From: Carya illinoinensis
Taxonomy: Eukaryota > Streptophyta > Magnoliopsida > Fagales > Juglandaceae
Reading direction: 5' to 3'
NCBI RefSeq assembly: GCF_018687715.1
Contig: NC_056767.1
Location: forward strand, 4,470,001-4,534,000
DNA length: 64,000 nt
Shown: positions 11,705 through 25,300 of the stretch, piece by piece
Position numbering within the stretch: position 1 is the first letter of the stretch
Layout of the letters: each line of letters opens with the position of its first letter
The notes under the pieces: generated by a model
What the model was told of the DNA's origin: nothing
Databases searched by the model: none
What the model saw: the letters and a program-made list of their open reading frames with translations, nothing else
Program-made: the position numbers and the translations under genes

Positions 11705-12937
11705 GTACTCAAGTTAGGCAAGGAAAAGACAACTTTTTTACCCAACATTCGAAATCATAGGCTTCCCTATATTTGGTTCAAGCAATATGATATGCAAACC
11801 AGTTTACTAATTAAAAGAGAAAAAATTGTCCCAAGTGCCTTTCTTTCCTTATGACATAGTTTTGTTTTCTCACTAACCAAATAGGAGATAATCTCAAAGG
11901 GAAAAAAGAAGAAGAATAAAAGTTTGGGACCAAAATATTAGAGCATAAAGCACAGCATTTGAATAATACTTTTAAGCAGAAAGCATCATCTTTGCAATTA
12001 ATTTGGATTTTTTATATTTCAAAATCAAAAAGTCAGGAGTTTTCAATGACTTTTAATCATTTAATCCTTCCCACTAGTTTTGAGTTTGAGTTCAAGCAAC
12101 CAAGCAACGCATTAGAATTATTATATGTAAGTCACATTTTTTCTACGACATGAAACATCACCAAGGCATGCAGCCATTTAGGCCTTCCCTACCAAACTAG
12201 AACTGTGTCAAGTGATCTAGGAGAACTTAGCAAACTCAAGCAAATGATTTGCAATAGGATGGCCACTATCCTCGGGTCCAACTCTTGAGATCTTAGTATC
12301 GATCTCCCTCCTTATTTCCTAGAAAACAAGAATTGCAAACGACCAAATAGAAGAAAGTGAGGTAGAGCTAGAGAGCTAAAACCTTGTTATACCATATTAG
12401 GAAAGGGGAAGAAAACAAACAGCATGTAGGAAAACAAGAATAGAGAGGAGAATCACCTTTCAATGGAAGCTGTGCTCTGCGCCAATGGTGGACAATGAGG
12501 TTGTCGGCTATGGAGTATGTGACTCCATCAATGGTGGAGGAGATTGGGTTGGGGTGGTCGACGATGGTGGAGATTGGGTCAGGGGGTGTGGCAGAGGCGA
12601 AAATAAATTTTTTGCAATTTCAAATGTTTTGGATTTAGGTTGTAGAGGAAAGATGGGTAATGTAGTCAATTCAAGCCTAAAAATGGGGACAATTTGGTCA
12701 TTTCATACATTGGGATTCCAATATAGTCCTCTTAGGGGTAATGTTGGTTAGGTGGATATTGTAGTGTAAGGCTTCTTTGTAGCATTTCTCTTAAATTAAT
12801 AGTATTATGTAAAACAATGTTATTTTTGACAATGCTACTAATTTAAAACATGGTTGTCATGTAAAGAGTTGTTAAAAATGGTTGCATGTGTATCATTTTC
12901 CTATATATATGTATAAATATTATTTGAATTTTGTCTT
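11705..12937. other. Upstream region of the FRS pseudogene, no gene recognised
   Basis: Mostly AT-rich. On the minus strand a more GC-rich, CCACC-rich patch at about 12450-12600 is followed by a GTGATT donor-like site, which could be a 5' untranslated exon of the FRS gene. An open frame at 12485-12751 on the plus strand is Gly-rich and resembles nothing known to me. Confidence 0.3.
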
Positions 12938-13103
12938 GAATGATACTAGATACAGTTTTAAATTGTACAACCTCCAGGCACTTTCTTTGAAAAAAAGCAA
13001 GATCTTTCATTAAAAAAATAATTTTTACATGTGAGTCCCACATTTTTCTATTGCGAACGGAGTGCACGAGACTTGTACATTTTAAAACTACAAATATCAT
13101 TTC
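12938..13103. repeat. Short inverted-repeat element (MITE family A, copy 1)
   Basis: The ends are GAATGATACTAGATAC and, inverted, GAAATGATATTTGTAG. The interior includes GTGAGTCCCAC and GTGCACGAG. It matches, in inverted orientation, the copies at about 39771-39955 and 40776-40950. Confidence 0.5.
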
Positions 13104-13409
13104 TTTTTCTTTTTCTTCTTGATGAGTTTACACGCTATTTTATAAGAAATTATTTGTATAATTTTAAACAAGTCTCATGTAATCATTTTTTAAAAAAGTT
13201 AGTAAACATGGAACAATATTAAAAAATATCTAATTTTTACATTAGGTTCTATTTAAAAAAATAAAATTTATATATCATAAAACTTAAAATTATATATAGT
13301 ATTACTTTATATTATATAATAAAATTATTTAATTTATGTAAAATAAATATGACATTTCACGTAGAAGTCAATATTCAAAGATAACAACACATCGTGTTCT
13401 CTTTTTGAG

Positions 13410-13664
13410 TGTTAAGGAGCAGATTGTCACCACAGCAAAAGAATCACAGCCAAAGGATTTTAGTAGAATCACGTAACGGCTTCACCTTCTCTGAATGAGT
13501 AGTGTGCATGTCATCCTTCTTGTAACAAACCCTACCTAGGCTACAATATTCTCTGTACAAAAACTTCTCTCTCATCGTAGCTATGCCTATAAAAAGGCAT
13601 CACTGTAATGCTTTCTTATATACAAGAAAATACATGTTTGAAGCAGAGTTCATTTTCTTAAGCA
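13410..13664 (+). repeat. 5' LTR of the Ale-like copia element
   Basis: It starts TGTTAAGGAGCAGA and ends CTTAAGCA, directly before the primer-binding site TGGTATCAAGAGCC (13665-13678). Confidence 0.94.
13588..13594 (+). promoter_or_regulatory. TATA box in Ale-like 5' LTR
   Basis: TATAAAA lies within GCCTATAAAAAGGC. The same motif is kept in the broken 3' LTR near 36278. Confidence 0.6.
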
Positions 13665-13678
13665 TGGTATCAAGAGCC
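13665..13678 (+). other. Primer-binding site, initiator tRNA-Met type
   Basis: TGGTATCAAGAGCC follows the LTR end with no spacer. It is the usual plant copia priming site with one extra A. Confidence 0.9.
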
Positions 13679-13696
13679 TAAAAAGGACTAACGTCC

Positions 13697-16600
13697 ATGG
13701 CCCCTCCCAAGCCTCAGAATTGTAATCCTTCCCTCGCCATTTCTGTCAAACTCACCCAAGAAAATTATCTTTTATGGAAAGTGCAGCTTGTGCCTTATCT
13801 TCATGGCCAACGCTTGTGCAAATACGTAGATGGCTCCTGCTCTGCCCCTAAAACTCAGCTTGACAATGGTGCTCCCAACCCTGAATATGATACTTGGATT
13901 GAGCAGGATCAACTAGTGATGTAAGTGCTCATCTCCTCCTTATCAGAACCTATCATGGCTGAAGTTGTGAGCTGTACTTCTGCTCGTGAAGTCTGGCTCA
14001 CTCTCGAGTCAACACATGCCTCTCAATCTCGAATCCTCCAGACCCAACTCAAACTAGCCTCCCTCAAGAAAGGAACCGATACAGTCTCAATTTATTTTTG
14101 TAATGCTAAGATTTTAGCAAATACCATGGCTGCCGCGGGACGTCCTTTACCTCCCGAAGATTTTGTTCCTTATCTTCTTGCTAGTCTTGGACTTGAATAT
14201 GATGGTCTTGTCACCTCTGTTACTTCTCGCGTCACTCCTATTTCTCCAAGTGAAATTCTTAGCCACCTGCTTGCCCATGAAGCTTGAATGATAGGCCACA
14301 ATGCAAACAGCCTCTTTCCCACTGAAGCATCTGCTCAATACACGGCCAAAAATCAATGTGGTCAAGGCCAACGATGGGGTCGTAACAACCGTAGGCGTGG
14401 TCGTGAACCACCTGGAGGTAATTGTGGTAGCACTCAATTTTCACCTACTGACACTCGTTTGGTGTGCTAGGTTTATAACCACCAAGGGCACTCTGCCCTC
14501 ACCTGCATTTACTGGTTCAACCAGACGTACACTTCCTCATCACCAACTTTTGCAAACTATACCTCCAACTATTCTTTAGATTCCAACTCGTATCCTGACA
14601 CAACAGCAACGCACCATATCACAAGTGACTTGTCTAACTTGAATCTGCAGGCTTCCGAGTACCATGGTGATGATTCCTTGCGTGTTGGCGATGGATCCAC
14701 AATTCCCATATCTCATTCCGGTTTTGCCTCATTTTCGTTCCCTACTTCTAGTTTTCTTTTAAACAAAATTCTTTGTGTTCCATCTTTTCAGAAAAACCTT
14801 GTCTCCGTTCGTCAATTTTGTCTTGACAATGATGTTTTTTTTGAATTCTTTGCTGATGCTTTTTTTTTTTTTTTGTTAAGGAAAGAACAACGGGGAAGCC
14901 TCTACTTCGCAAAACCTAACATAATGGGCTTTACTCCTTCACGCCTCCGCTGCCGCCTTCAGCTCATACAACTTCTCTCTCAATTCCAAGATGGCATTCA
15001 AGACTCGGGCATCCCTCCACTAAACTTGTCCATTCCATTTTACAGCATTATAATCTTCCTTATGATCCTTTAATACTGCCATCCTTTTGTAATGCATGTG
15101 CTCAAGGAAAGTCCCATAGACAGCCTGCACTCACTAGGCGTCACAAGTCTATCTCCCCCTTTCAACTTGTGTTTTCTGATCTATGGGGTCCTTCCCCACA
15201 TGTATCTCATGATGGACATAAATATTATATCAGTTTTATGGATGATTATTCCCGTTACACTTGACTATTCCCTCTCAAAACTAAATCTCAAGCTCTCGAT
15301 ACTTTCATTAAATTTAAAACTCAGGTTGAACTTCAATTTCAAACAAAAATTAAACAATTTCAATCTGATTGGGGTGGTGAATTCCAAACCTTCTCTCAAT
15401 ACTTAGCAACTCATGGAATCATACATCGAATAAGATGCCCTCATACTCACACACAAAATGGCATTATTGAACGGAAACACTGTCACATTGTGGATACGAG
15501 CTTGGCCCTTCTAGCGCATGCTTCAATTCCACTCTATTTCTGGCCTTTTTCATTCGCGCACGCCGTTTATTTAATCAACATTTTACCCTCCCCATCTCTT
15601 AGTAATTCATCCCCTTATTTTCTACTTCATAAAAAACATCCAGATTAGAAAGCCCTTCGTGTGTTTGGTTTGGAATGCTGGCCACTTACCTCCCCTTATA
15701 ACTCTCACAAATTTAATTACCGATCCATTCCATGTGTTTATCTTGGTCTCAGCCCATCTCACAAGGGGTTCATCTGTTATAATTTGTCTATGGGTCGCAC
15801 GTTTACATCCATTGATGTTCAAATTAATGAGACAATTTTTCCCTTTGCAAATACTAAACCCAAGCCCATTTCTCCTCCAACACACGGACCTCTCTCTTTT
15901 TCACTCAAATACTTCTCCAACTGAATTTGTACCTAATTCCTCCTCCATCTTGGTCCCACCTCCATCATCCTCTACCTCTCATTCATCTCGTTCATCACTA
16001 AGCATGCAGGACTCTCGTTCATTTGCTACGCCGCAGCCTGCACATCCAATGATCACAAGGTCATGCACCAATGCTCTCCGCCCACGTCAGTACACCGATG
16101 GAACGATCAAGTGGCCACCTCCTCATGCTCTCATTTCCATCTCCTCTGATATTCCAAAAACACCAACCAGCTATACGGTTGCTCAGCAGCATCATGAGTG
16201 GTGGGAAGCCATGGCCCAAGAGTTTAATGCTCTTCTTGCCAATCGAACGTGGTCCTTAGTCCCATCAACCGAAGCGTCCAACATTGTTACCTGTAAATGG
16301 GTTTTTTGAACAAAACGGCATGCCGATGGATCTCTTCAACGACAGAAAGCCCGCCTTGTTCAACAGTCAGGCACTGATTTTGACGAGACTTTCAGCCCTG
16401 TCATGAAGCCAACCATTGTCCGACTTGTCCTTGCACTTGCTGTTACAAATCACTGGCCAATACGTCAATATGACGTTCAAAACGCTTTCTTGCATGGACC
16501 ATTACAGGAGACTATTTTCATGACTCAACCACCTGGTTTTTCTTATCTCCAATTTCTCTCTCATGTTTGCAGGTTACATAAAGCTCTCTATGGGCTCCGA

Positions 16601-17690
16601 CAGTCACCACGTGCATGGTACTCCCGCCTAAGTAATCGCTTGGTTGATCTTGGTTTTAATATCTCTACTGCCGATCCTTCTCTGTTTTTGCTCACTACTT
16701 CAAACAGCAAGCTATGTGTCCTTGTGTACGTGGATGACCTGTTAATTACAGGATCCTCAATTCAGCAAATCTCTGATCTTGTTGCAGCTTTATGAAGTGA
16801 TTTTCCTATCACTGATCTTGGCGTTTTACGGTATTTTTTGGCTGTCGAAGTCACATCGAATTCCAAAAGCTTACTTCTTACACAATAGAAGTATATCCTT
16901 GATTTGCTTCAATAGACAAATATGTCCCTAGCAAAACCGGTAAAGACCCCAATGGCTACAGTAGAGAAACTAAGTGCCTTCACTGATAATCTTTTTGAAG
17001 ACCCCTCTCTGTATCACAGCACTGTTGGATCATTGCAATATCTTTCATTCACACGGCTTGACTTAGCCTACGTCGTTGGCAAGGTTTGCCAGTACATGCA
17101 TAATCCCCGAGTTCCCCATTGGCAAGCTGTAAAATGAATCTTGAGGTAGTTGAAACATACATCAACTACTGGATTGCAAATTTTGCCATCCTCAACCTTC
17201 AAGCTCACTGCCTTTTTCGATGCCGATTGGGCAGGCTGCCCCGATGACCAGCATTCCACAAGTGGGTTTTGTGTCTTTCTTGGTGCAAATTTAGTTTCTT
17301 GGTCATCTAAGAAACAACCCACAATCGCTCGCTCCTCCACTGAAGTGGAATTCAAAGCTGTCGCCAATGCCACCATCGAAGTAATATGGCTCCAACATCT
17401 CTGCCATGATCTGGAAATTCCTCTTAACTGCCCACCTGTCGTCTACTGTGATAATATGGGTGCCATGTACCTCTCATCAAATCCGGTTTTTCATGCTCGC
17501 ACGAATCATGTTGAAATCGACTTTCATTTTGTGCGTAATCATGTAATTAACAAATCTCTCCTAGTGGCCTTCGTTTCTAGAAAAGACGAAGTTGTCGATG
17601 TTCTCACAAAACCATTATCTGGAACACGCTTTGCTCTTCTCTGTTCAAGTCTACGTCTGCATGCTCACTCACTGCTTGACTTGAAGGGGG
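13697..17690 (+). pseudogene. Decayed copia gag-pol polyprotein (Ale-like)
   Basis: It starts at MAPPKPQN (13697). Gag has LTQENYLLWKVQLVPYL and a stop after codon 75 (13922-13924), then continues to 14287. A degraded zinc knuckle region (about 14290-14520) and the protease region with HHITSDLSNLNL follow. The integrase region (15090-15660) is broken by several stops and frameshifts. RT has LVYVDDLLITGS (about 16720-16755). RNase H has [35 protein letters not shown] and VDVLTKPLSGTRF (17210-17640). A poly-T run at 14861-14875 marks one likely frameshift site. A polypurine tract, TTGAAGGGGGA (17681-17691), adjoins the 3' LTR. It cannot encode a working polyprotein. Confidence 0.9.
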
Positions 17691-17691
17691 A

Positions 17692-17812
17692 TGTTAAGGA
17701 GCAGACTATCACCATAGCAAAAGAATCACAACCAAAGGTTTTAGTAGAATCACGTGACGGCTTCACCTTCTCTGCATGAGTAGCGTGCATGTCATCCTTC
17801 TTGTAACAAACC
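17692..17812 (+). repeat. 3' LTR of Ale-like copia, first part
   Basis: It matches 13410-13530 and stops exactly at the CACTA target duplication ACC (17810-17812). Confidence 0.93.
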
Positions 17813-17999
17813 CACTACAACATAATGGGCCTGTTGCCACGAGTTCTTTTCCCACGAGAAATCATACTGAGAATTTCTTGTGTTATCAGACCAATCAATT
17901 TTGTGGAAAATAACGTAATATGTTGCAGCGACATGGGCAGCCACGTGAGTGTTTTGGTGGTTAAATTAGCTTTTAACGGCGAAAGTGTGTTGCTACAAT

Positions 18000-19619
18000 A
18001 ATATTCCTTAAAATATTCACTATTGTAAAGAGTAAAGCTTTTCTGGACAAAAACATTTTGTGAACAAATCTCTCCTATTCAATCATAACCCTTTTCTGCG
18101 GGGAGAATAGAGTCTTCCCTCCCAATCTCATTCATTTTGGCTTTTCGGTGCAAACCAACAGAAGATCGACTACACGGGCAGGCGTTAAACTTGTGGGTTG
18201 TGCAAATTAGGGTTGAGAAAATTTGGGTTGATCGATTTGGGCTTCAATAATTTTCCTGTGACCAGAGTGTTGGTGTCCATGAGTTCGGCATCTCCCACGG
18301 CCAACGTTCGCCCTTTCAGTTCCCTCCCCTGTATTGCAAGAAGACACGAATCTCCTTTCCAATGAGGCTTCATGTAAACGGAAGGAAAAACAGAGAAGGT
18401 AGATAAGCTTATGATGCGTTTTGTTGAGCACGGGTACATTGTATCTAAGTGTCAAGAGCATCTGGGAAGCTAGTGGTACTATAGATCTAATCTTTTCATC
18501 ATAATTACTTGTTGCTATCATCATGTGCTTTATCATGGTAAACCTCTTCTTCCATCATCACGTGATTAATTTAATGTAGACACTCAATTAGATACGTCAT
18601 TCCAAGTCCCAGGTTTGGTCTCTTTTGTCATAACAAGAAATTTTAGAATTGAGGCATTAGTTGTTACTCTCAAGAGGTTCAGACAACTAAAACTTGTACT
18701 AGTTCACCAATCACTAGTCTGAATGTTAATATTTAAATTTTGATTTTTTAGATAAATCTGTTGGATCAATTTAGGTTCTCTTAGATTCATTTTACACTTT
18801 CAATTATATAGATGGTCCTCATGTCTTCTACCATAAAAATTAACTCGTATTATTCTTAGATTTGATGACTAATGGATGTATTGATCTGTCATGATTTTTC
18901 TCTTTTTGTTGTCCTTGAAAATTAACTGTACATCTTCCTCTTAATAATGTGACTACAGACGTTACCAACTTAAAAAAATATATTTTTTTTTTACCACAGA
19001 TGTGTGTTCTTATTTCCTCTTACTAAATTGCCTACATATGTGTCTATGAGTGTTTATTTATTTTTTGTTTGGCCTTGGCCGAAAAATTATATTTTTTTTT
19101 ATAAAATAAATTTGGGGGGAAAATGATTTTTAAACTGGTTAGTGAAGATTTTAAAGAATATTGATTTTGTCCCATGATCTTAATTTTGGCTATCAATTCA
19201 ATGAAATTTTTAAAAGCCTTATATAGTTGCACACAATCCAGTTTATTTTCATGAATTATATATAGGTCCATCAATTGATTGTAGTAACATATGTACTAAA
19301 TATCACAATAAGAAGAAGTGAGTTAAACATCTTATATAGCACATAGAATACATAGATAATGACACACCAATAACAATTAATAAAACTCTGCTGCTGTTGT
19401 GGATCATGCCCTTACTCAATTTGCATAAGGTTTATTGTGGCCTTTTTTGTTCTCTTCGATAGGCTAAGTTGATAAGGCCATTTACAACTTAATAAAATAC
19501 TAATGAGTAGTATGTGATTGTTCTTTGTAAGGTTTAATTTTTTCTTAGAGTATGCGAAACTTGATTAGGAGTATGTGAAGTTAAAATGGGGAAATTATTG
19601 AGGAGCCTAACATGCGCAG
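18000..19619. other. CACTA left arm, no coding sequence recognised
   Basis: AT-rich non-coding DNA between the left terminus and the LINE fragment. A leader-like GC-richer patch lies at about 18140-18450. No domain is seen on either strand. Confidence 0.4.
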
Positions 19620-20373
19620 GGCTTTTTATTTTTTTGTGTCATTTTTACTTTTATTTTTTTTATTTTTTTTATTTTGAAAAGGGAAAACCTTCATTCATTA
19701 ACCTTCAACCATACAAAGTTTATCATCCAAAACAATAGATAAGACCTCAAGAGGTCCATCTTCTAACCAAACTTTCTCACTATCTGCTATAATAGCCAAC
19801 TTTGCTGCTGTATGGGCAGCTTTTTTACCAGAACTATGACAGTTTTTGAGCCTCCACACTGATTTGCTTTCCATCACTTGCTGCAAGTCCTCTGTGACTT
19901 GGCCAAGCCAAGAATTATCCTCCATCTTCAAGTTGACAGCATCAATAACAGCGTTGGCATCTCCCTAAAAAACAACTTGGTTAAAACCCAACTCAACATA
20001 CAGTTCCATAACTCTGTAAAGAGCAATACTTTCTGCTTGAAAAGCTAACATAACATGGTCCTTAGAGGCAATCAAGCATGCTTGCAGTTCCCCTACAGAT
20101 TCCCTGATGACTACTCCTATTCCCATTTTTTCATTGTCTTTATCCAAAGCAGCATTGAAGTTGACTTTGCAAATTTATAACTAAGGTGGCATCCAAATCT
20201 ACATAAATACCTCTCACCTTATCCTCTTCAGCTCTAGCCGCACCTTCCTGATTGACCTCCTTAAACATAGTTAGGTATGTCTTAGCCATTTCTAAAACCA
20301 CAGCAGGACTTTTAAACTGATTTTCAAATGTCCTGCTGCACCCTTCTTCTGCATGAAAACAAATGCATAACAT
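19620..20373 (-). pseudogene. 5'-truncated LINE fragment, RNase H domain
   Basis: On the minus strand the reading covers an RNase H-like domain of plant L1-type LINEs: KDNEKMGIGVVIRES, AFQAESIALYRVMELYVELG, then a stop, the GDANAVID-type strand, DNSWLGQVTEDLQQVM and AHTAAKLA. Its 3' end runs into a T-rich plus-strand stretch (19626-19675), the reverse of a poly-A tail. RT and endonuclease are missing, so it is a truncated insert in the CACTA left arm. One stop and one frameshift break it. No target duplication was found. Confidence 0.72.
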
Positions 20374-20481
20374 GGTAGGTACGAGTATGAAATGGGCATT
20401 AGGGTTATCCTACTTCTCATCCTCAATGAAATTGCTGCCCAAAATCTTCAAGCACTACTCCCCTCCCCTCACCTCCCGAAG

Positions 20482-20530
20482 CCCCCCCCCCCCCCCCCCC
20501 CCCCCCCCCCCACAAAAAAAAAAAAAAAAA
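20482..20530 (+). repeat. Poly-C tract followed by poly-A tract
   Basis: About 30 consecutive C (20482-20511), then AC, then about 17 A. Pure C runs of this length are rare in plant DNA. It could be real or an assembly artefact. Confidence 0.85.
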
Positions 20531-22312
20531 CAAATCTGTCATATTTGGTCATATTTATTCCCAAAGTTTTTTTTTCCCCTAGTTGTAGAGGATCTTAGCA
20601 AATATTTATAGTCTAAGAATATATGTACTTTTTTTCTTGGAAAAATAAGGTAAATATCATACATAAAAAAATGTCTAAGTTGAATTGTAGACCTTGCACT
20701 TTTTTAATTGCGCACGAGAGTGTTCTCACCTAACTTATATAATATTACTCTTAAAATCCTCTCAATCTCACATCACAAACCACTCCATGGGTGACCTTTT
20801 GCTTTTTTGTAAGTTGTTCACATACTCAATTAATCAACCCTTTTTAATTCCAACTGGCTGCCTGAATCTGTTGCACAAATAGTGGATCACCAATATGCAA
20901 CCAGCATTCAAACAGGAGGTAGTTTTCCTCTGTGGCTCATCAATTGACAATCCTACCATATACTTTTAAGGCGTATGGTGGTGGTTGTATATGGGTCTCT
21001 TGTTGGTATTTCTTGATGTATTTGGCCTTGTTGCTTCAGTGGCCTGTACAAATCTCTTACAAAATAATTTCTGCATGTATGAAGTACTAACTATATGGTC
21101 ATGTGTCTGGTATAAAACATGGATAATTCACTAACTGCTTTCCTTCTTGGTCATTCATTTGAATAGTGTGGGGAGTGCTTTTTCCTTTGTGTAATCAATT
21201 TAATTTAGTTGTGAATTTATTTATGTCACAGATATCTATAGCTACCCATGAGGGATACAGCTCGGCCTCGGATGCATGTCTAACATCTAGATTTCACAGC
21301 AATACAAGCATTTCCTCTTCCTGATTACCAATTATCTGAATATCCATGTAAGATTTCTGCATTAATTAATTTGCTATCCCTTACTCAGGGCGAATTTCAT
21401 TTATTTTCTTCTTGCCCACTCCTAACATTCATTTCCTACACCTAACTATGGCCCATTAATGGACAATTTGGTACTATAATAACTATGCATTTTGATTCTG
21501 TGTACAACAAATAGATGAAAACGTGCATGTTTATTAAAAAAACTCTTGATTATACCATCATAAAGTATATTTTCAGCCTGAAATATTTCCCCTTGGGTTG
21601 AGTTTCTCAGAATCTTCATCTGGTATAAATGCTTTCATATTTACTTTTTTAGATCATAGTGATATATATGTATAATTAATTGTTGAGGGTGATGTTTTCA
21701 TACTTGGTGAGTAAGTTAGTGTGAAACAGGGTTTTATAATAAAACTATAAGGCAAAGGGCCTATAACAAGTCTATTGAGCTCTTACAATGAATTTTTATG
21801 TTGATATGGACAAGCCACGTTTATATAATTGAAATTATTTAGTGTCCATTGTGAGCCTCTCTCTCTTCTCTATGATTGTAGTTAAGAGCCTTTTGGCTAC
21901 ATAATTTTTCAATACCATAACGAGAGAGCCTAGCATGCATAACACTTACATACTAAATTTTATCCATCTAAGGCCTTCCACTTTGGATTCCAAATACATT
22001 AGGAAACACACATCATGATTTGTCATCATTAAGACCCAACCTAGGTTTTAACTAGTTTAAAGAGAACTTCAATGGCCATAGAAAACATATGTCTTTGTCA
22101 ATATCCCAAAACTATCATTGTAAGGTAGTTATCTAATCTCATATTATTTGTGGAATGTCCAATTTTATACCAAACCCTTTTTAGCCCTTTAGACTACATT
22201 TACCTTTGTCAATGATTATCGCAAGATAATCCATCTATGTGCGTTTTTGGTGGAAATTGCAATTTTGTTGTTTTCACCCTTAGTAACTATAGTGTTTTCC
22301 AACCAGAATTAG
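20531..22312. other. CACTA interior before tnp2, no gene recognised
   Basis: AT-rich, non-coding in appearance. It probably holds the promoter and leader of the TNP2 gene. Confidence 0.4.
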
Positions 22313-25300
22313 ATGGATAAAACATGGATGCATGTTGAAGATATATTGCAGTCTAATGAATATGGTGAAGGTGTTAGACAATTCATGGCTTTGGCACAGG
22401 CCAATTCACTGGGATCAGATCGCATCCGGTGTCCATGTAAGCGATGCCGAAATAGAGCTTTCCAGCCTTTTAATCTGGTGGAAAATCACTTGTTTATCAT
22501 AGGGATTGATCCAAACTATACTGAATGGATATTCCATGGAGAAGATGATCCGTTCCTACACACTACATTTTCTGATGATGAAGGTGATGATGCATCAGAT
22601 GTTGATGAGTATATTGATGATGTGGACAATCTTTTAGATGACATTCGGATGGGGTCGTTTATGGATAATACAGCTACAAATGATGGAGATGTAGACATTG
22701 ATGATGAACCACACACTTCGACTACTCCATCCTTCCTGAGTTTCGAGGAGTTGGTTGTCGATGCACAACGTCCACTTTATCCTTCATGTTCAAAGTTCTC
22801 AAAGCTGTCATTTATAGTGAAGTTGCTTCACATCAAGACAATCGGTGGTTGGACGGTGAAGTCCTTTAATATGGTTATCAAGTTATTGCAAGCCGCATTC
22901 TCGGAAGCTGTTTTCCCTAACTCATATAACGACGCCCGCCAATTGGAGCGTGGTTTAGGATTTAGTTACGAAAAAATTGATGTTTGTCCAAATGATTGTG
23001 CCTTATTTGGAAAGAAAATGCTGAGTACAATGAATGCCCTAAATGTAGTGCATCTAGATGGATTTCAAGCACAAGTAACCAACGGCGAATACCCCAAAAA
23101 GTTCTCCAATATTTCCCTCTGAAGCTGCGTCTACAAAGGCTTTTTATGTCAAAGAAGACAGCTAAAGCCATGAGATGGCATGTAGAAGAACGTGTTGACG
23201 ATCCAACTTGTATGACATATCCAGTTGATTCTAGGATATGGAAAGACTTTGATACTAGACATGGGTGGTTTTCTCAAGATCCTCGAAATGTTAGACTTGG
23301 TCTAGCAAGTGATGGTTTTAACCCATTCAACAACATGAGCAAATTGTACAGCATTTGGCTGGTATTACTCGTTCCTTACAACTTGCCCCATTGGTCATGC
23401 ATGAAAGATCCATACACCATGTTGTCATTATTAATTCCGGGCCCTAAGGCACTAGGAAATGATATTGATGTATTCTTGTGCCCTCTTATTGATGAGTTGA
23501 TGAAGTTATGGGAAGAGGGTATTAATACATATGATGCATACAATGGGCAAACATTTAAATTGCATGCTTCATTGCTTTGGACTATCAATGACTTCCCCGC
23601 ATATGCCAATCTTTCTGGGTGGAGCACAAAGGGCAAGATGGCATGCCTTGCATGTACAGTTGACAAAGATTCCATGTGGTTGGGGTATGGCCACAAACAT
23701 TGCTTTATGGGTCATCGACGATGGTTGCCGCGAGACCACAATTGGAGACCAAAAAAAAGGTGCTTTTAATGGGTACGTTGAGCACTGGCTCCAACCATCT
23801 AAGGTTTCTGGAGAGGATTTACTCCAACAGTTACTAGGGGTCTCACATGTTCAGTTTGGTTAATCATCAACGAAGAGGAAACGGATGCCTAGTGAACTTA
23901 ATTGGACAAAAAAAAGTATCTTCTTTGAGCTTCCCTATTGGCTAGACTTGGGATTGAGACATAATCTCGATGTCATGCATATTGAGAAAAATATATGCGA
24001 TAATGTTTTGAAAACGTTGATGAATATTGAAGGAAAAAGTAAGGACTTTGCTAATGCCCGTAGGGATTTGGCTAATCTTGGGATAAGGAAAGAATTACAC
24101 CTACAACATGAGGGTGATTGTGTGTCTATGAGTCTTCCATGCTATATGTTAAACTTGAATGAGCGACGGAGATTCTGTGCGTGATTGTCAGAAGTCAAAT
24201 TTCCTGATGGTTTTGCCGCTAATATTGCCCGGTGCATCAATGTTAGTGAAGGAAAAATCAAAGGAATGAAGAGCTATGATTGTCATATATTTATGCAAAC
24301 ACTGCTGCCGGTTGTGATTGGTGGGTTTTTATGACTCGATGTTCGTCAAGCTTTGGTAGAGCTAAGCTCGTTTTTCAAGGAGTTATGTTCACGAACTTTG
24401 ACCTACTCAGTGTTGCATCAGCTTGAAGCTAACATCCCTATTATTCTTTGTAAATTAGAGATGATTTTCCCTCCTGCATTTTTTGATATCATGGTGCACC
24501 TTGCAATTTACTTGCCAGAGGAGGCATTACTAGCAGGGCCTGTGCAGTATAGATGGATGTACCCGTTTGAGAGGTATTTAGGGAAGTTTAAGCGGTACGT
24601 TCATAATAGAGCCCGTCCAGAAGGCTCAATTGCTGAGGCATATGTTCATCTTGAGTGTCTAACATTTTACTCTATGTACCTTCATGATATTGAGACTAGA
24701 TATAATCGAGGTGAACGCAATAGTGATTTGGCCATCAACTCAACTGAGTCCAGCAGAGGTCCACATTTATCGTTTTTTTCACAAAAGGTCTACCCATTGG
24801 GGAAATTTATCTCTCATAGATTACCAGGCACACAAATGGCAAAGGCCCGGTGGTATGTTCTTAATAATTGCATGGAGGTTGAACAATACATTGAGTAAGT
24901 ATACCTTTATTGATGTCATATAATGTTATCCTTCCCCTTGCAACATTTAGGACATATGTTATCCTACCCCTTCATTGATGTCATATAATGTTATCCTTGC
25001 CCTTGATTGATGTAGGGAGCACTATAACAAGATCAAAGAGGAGGACCCCAATAACATCGATAGTAGGCACCAAAATCAATTCCCATCGTAGTTTAGATCA
25101 CGCGTAAGATTTATTAATCTATCTTTCTCTACATTTCTATTTTATTAATATAGCGAGTTTGTCACACGCCCTATCTTCTGTCCATGCTTTTTCCAAGCAG
25201 ATTCGAGAGTTGCGTGCATTTAGTCTAGGTGACGTCACCGATGACATCTATGTATTAGCATGTGGTCTCGATCTGTGGGTTGGTTCATATGGCGGATGTA

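Noticed and set aside
12485..12751. Gly/Asp-rich open frame
   Set aside because: Short, low complexity, no start context or homology I recognise. The opposite strand looks like a leader.
14147..14437. Minus-strand frames over the Ale-like gag region
   Set aside because: Shadows of the plus-strand gag-pol reading, which carries recognisable motifs.
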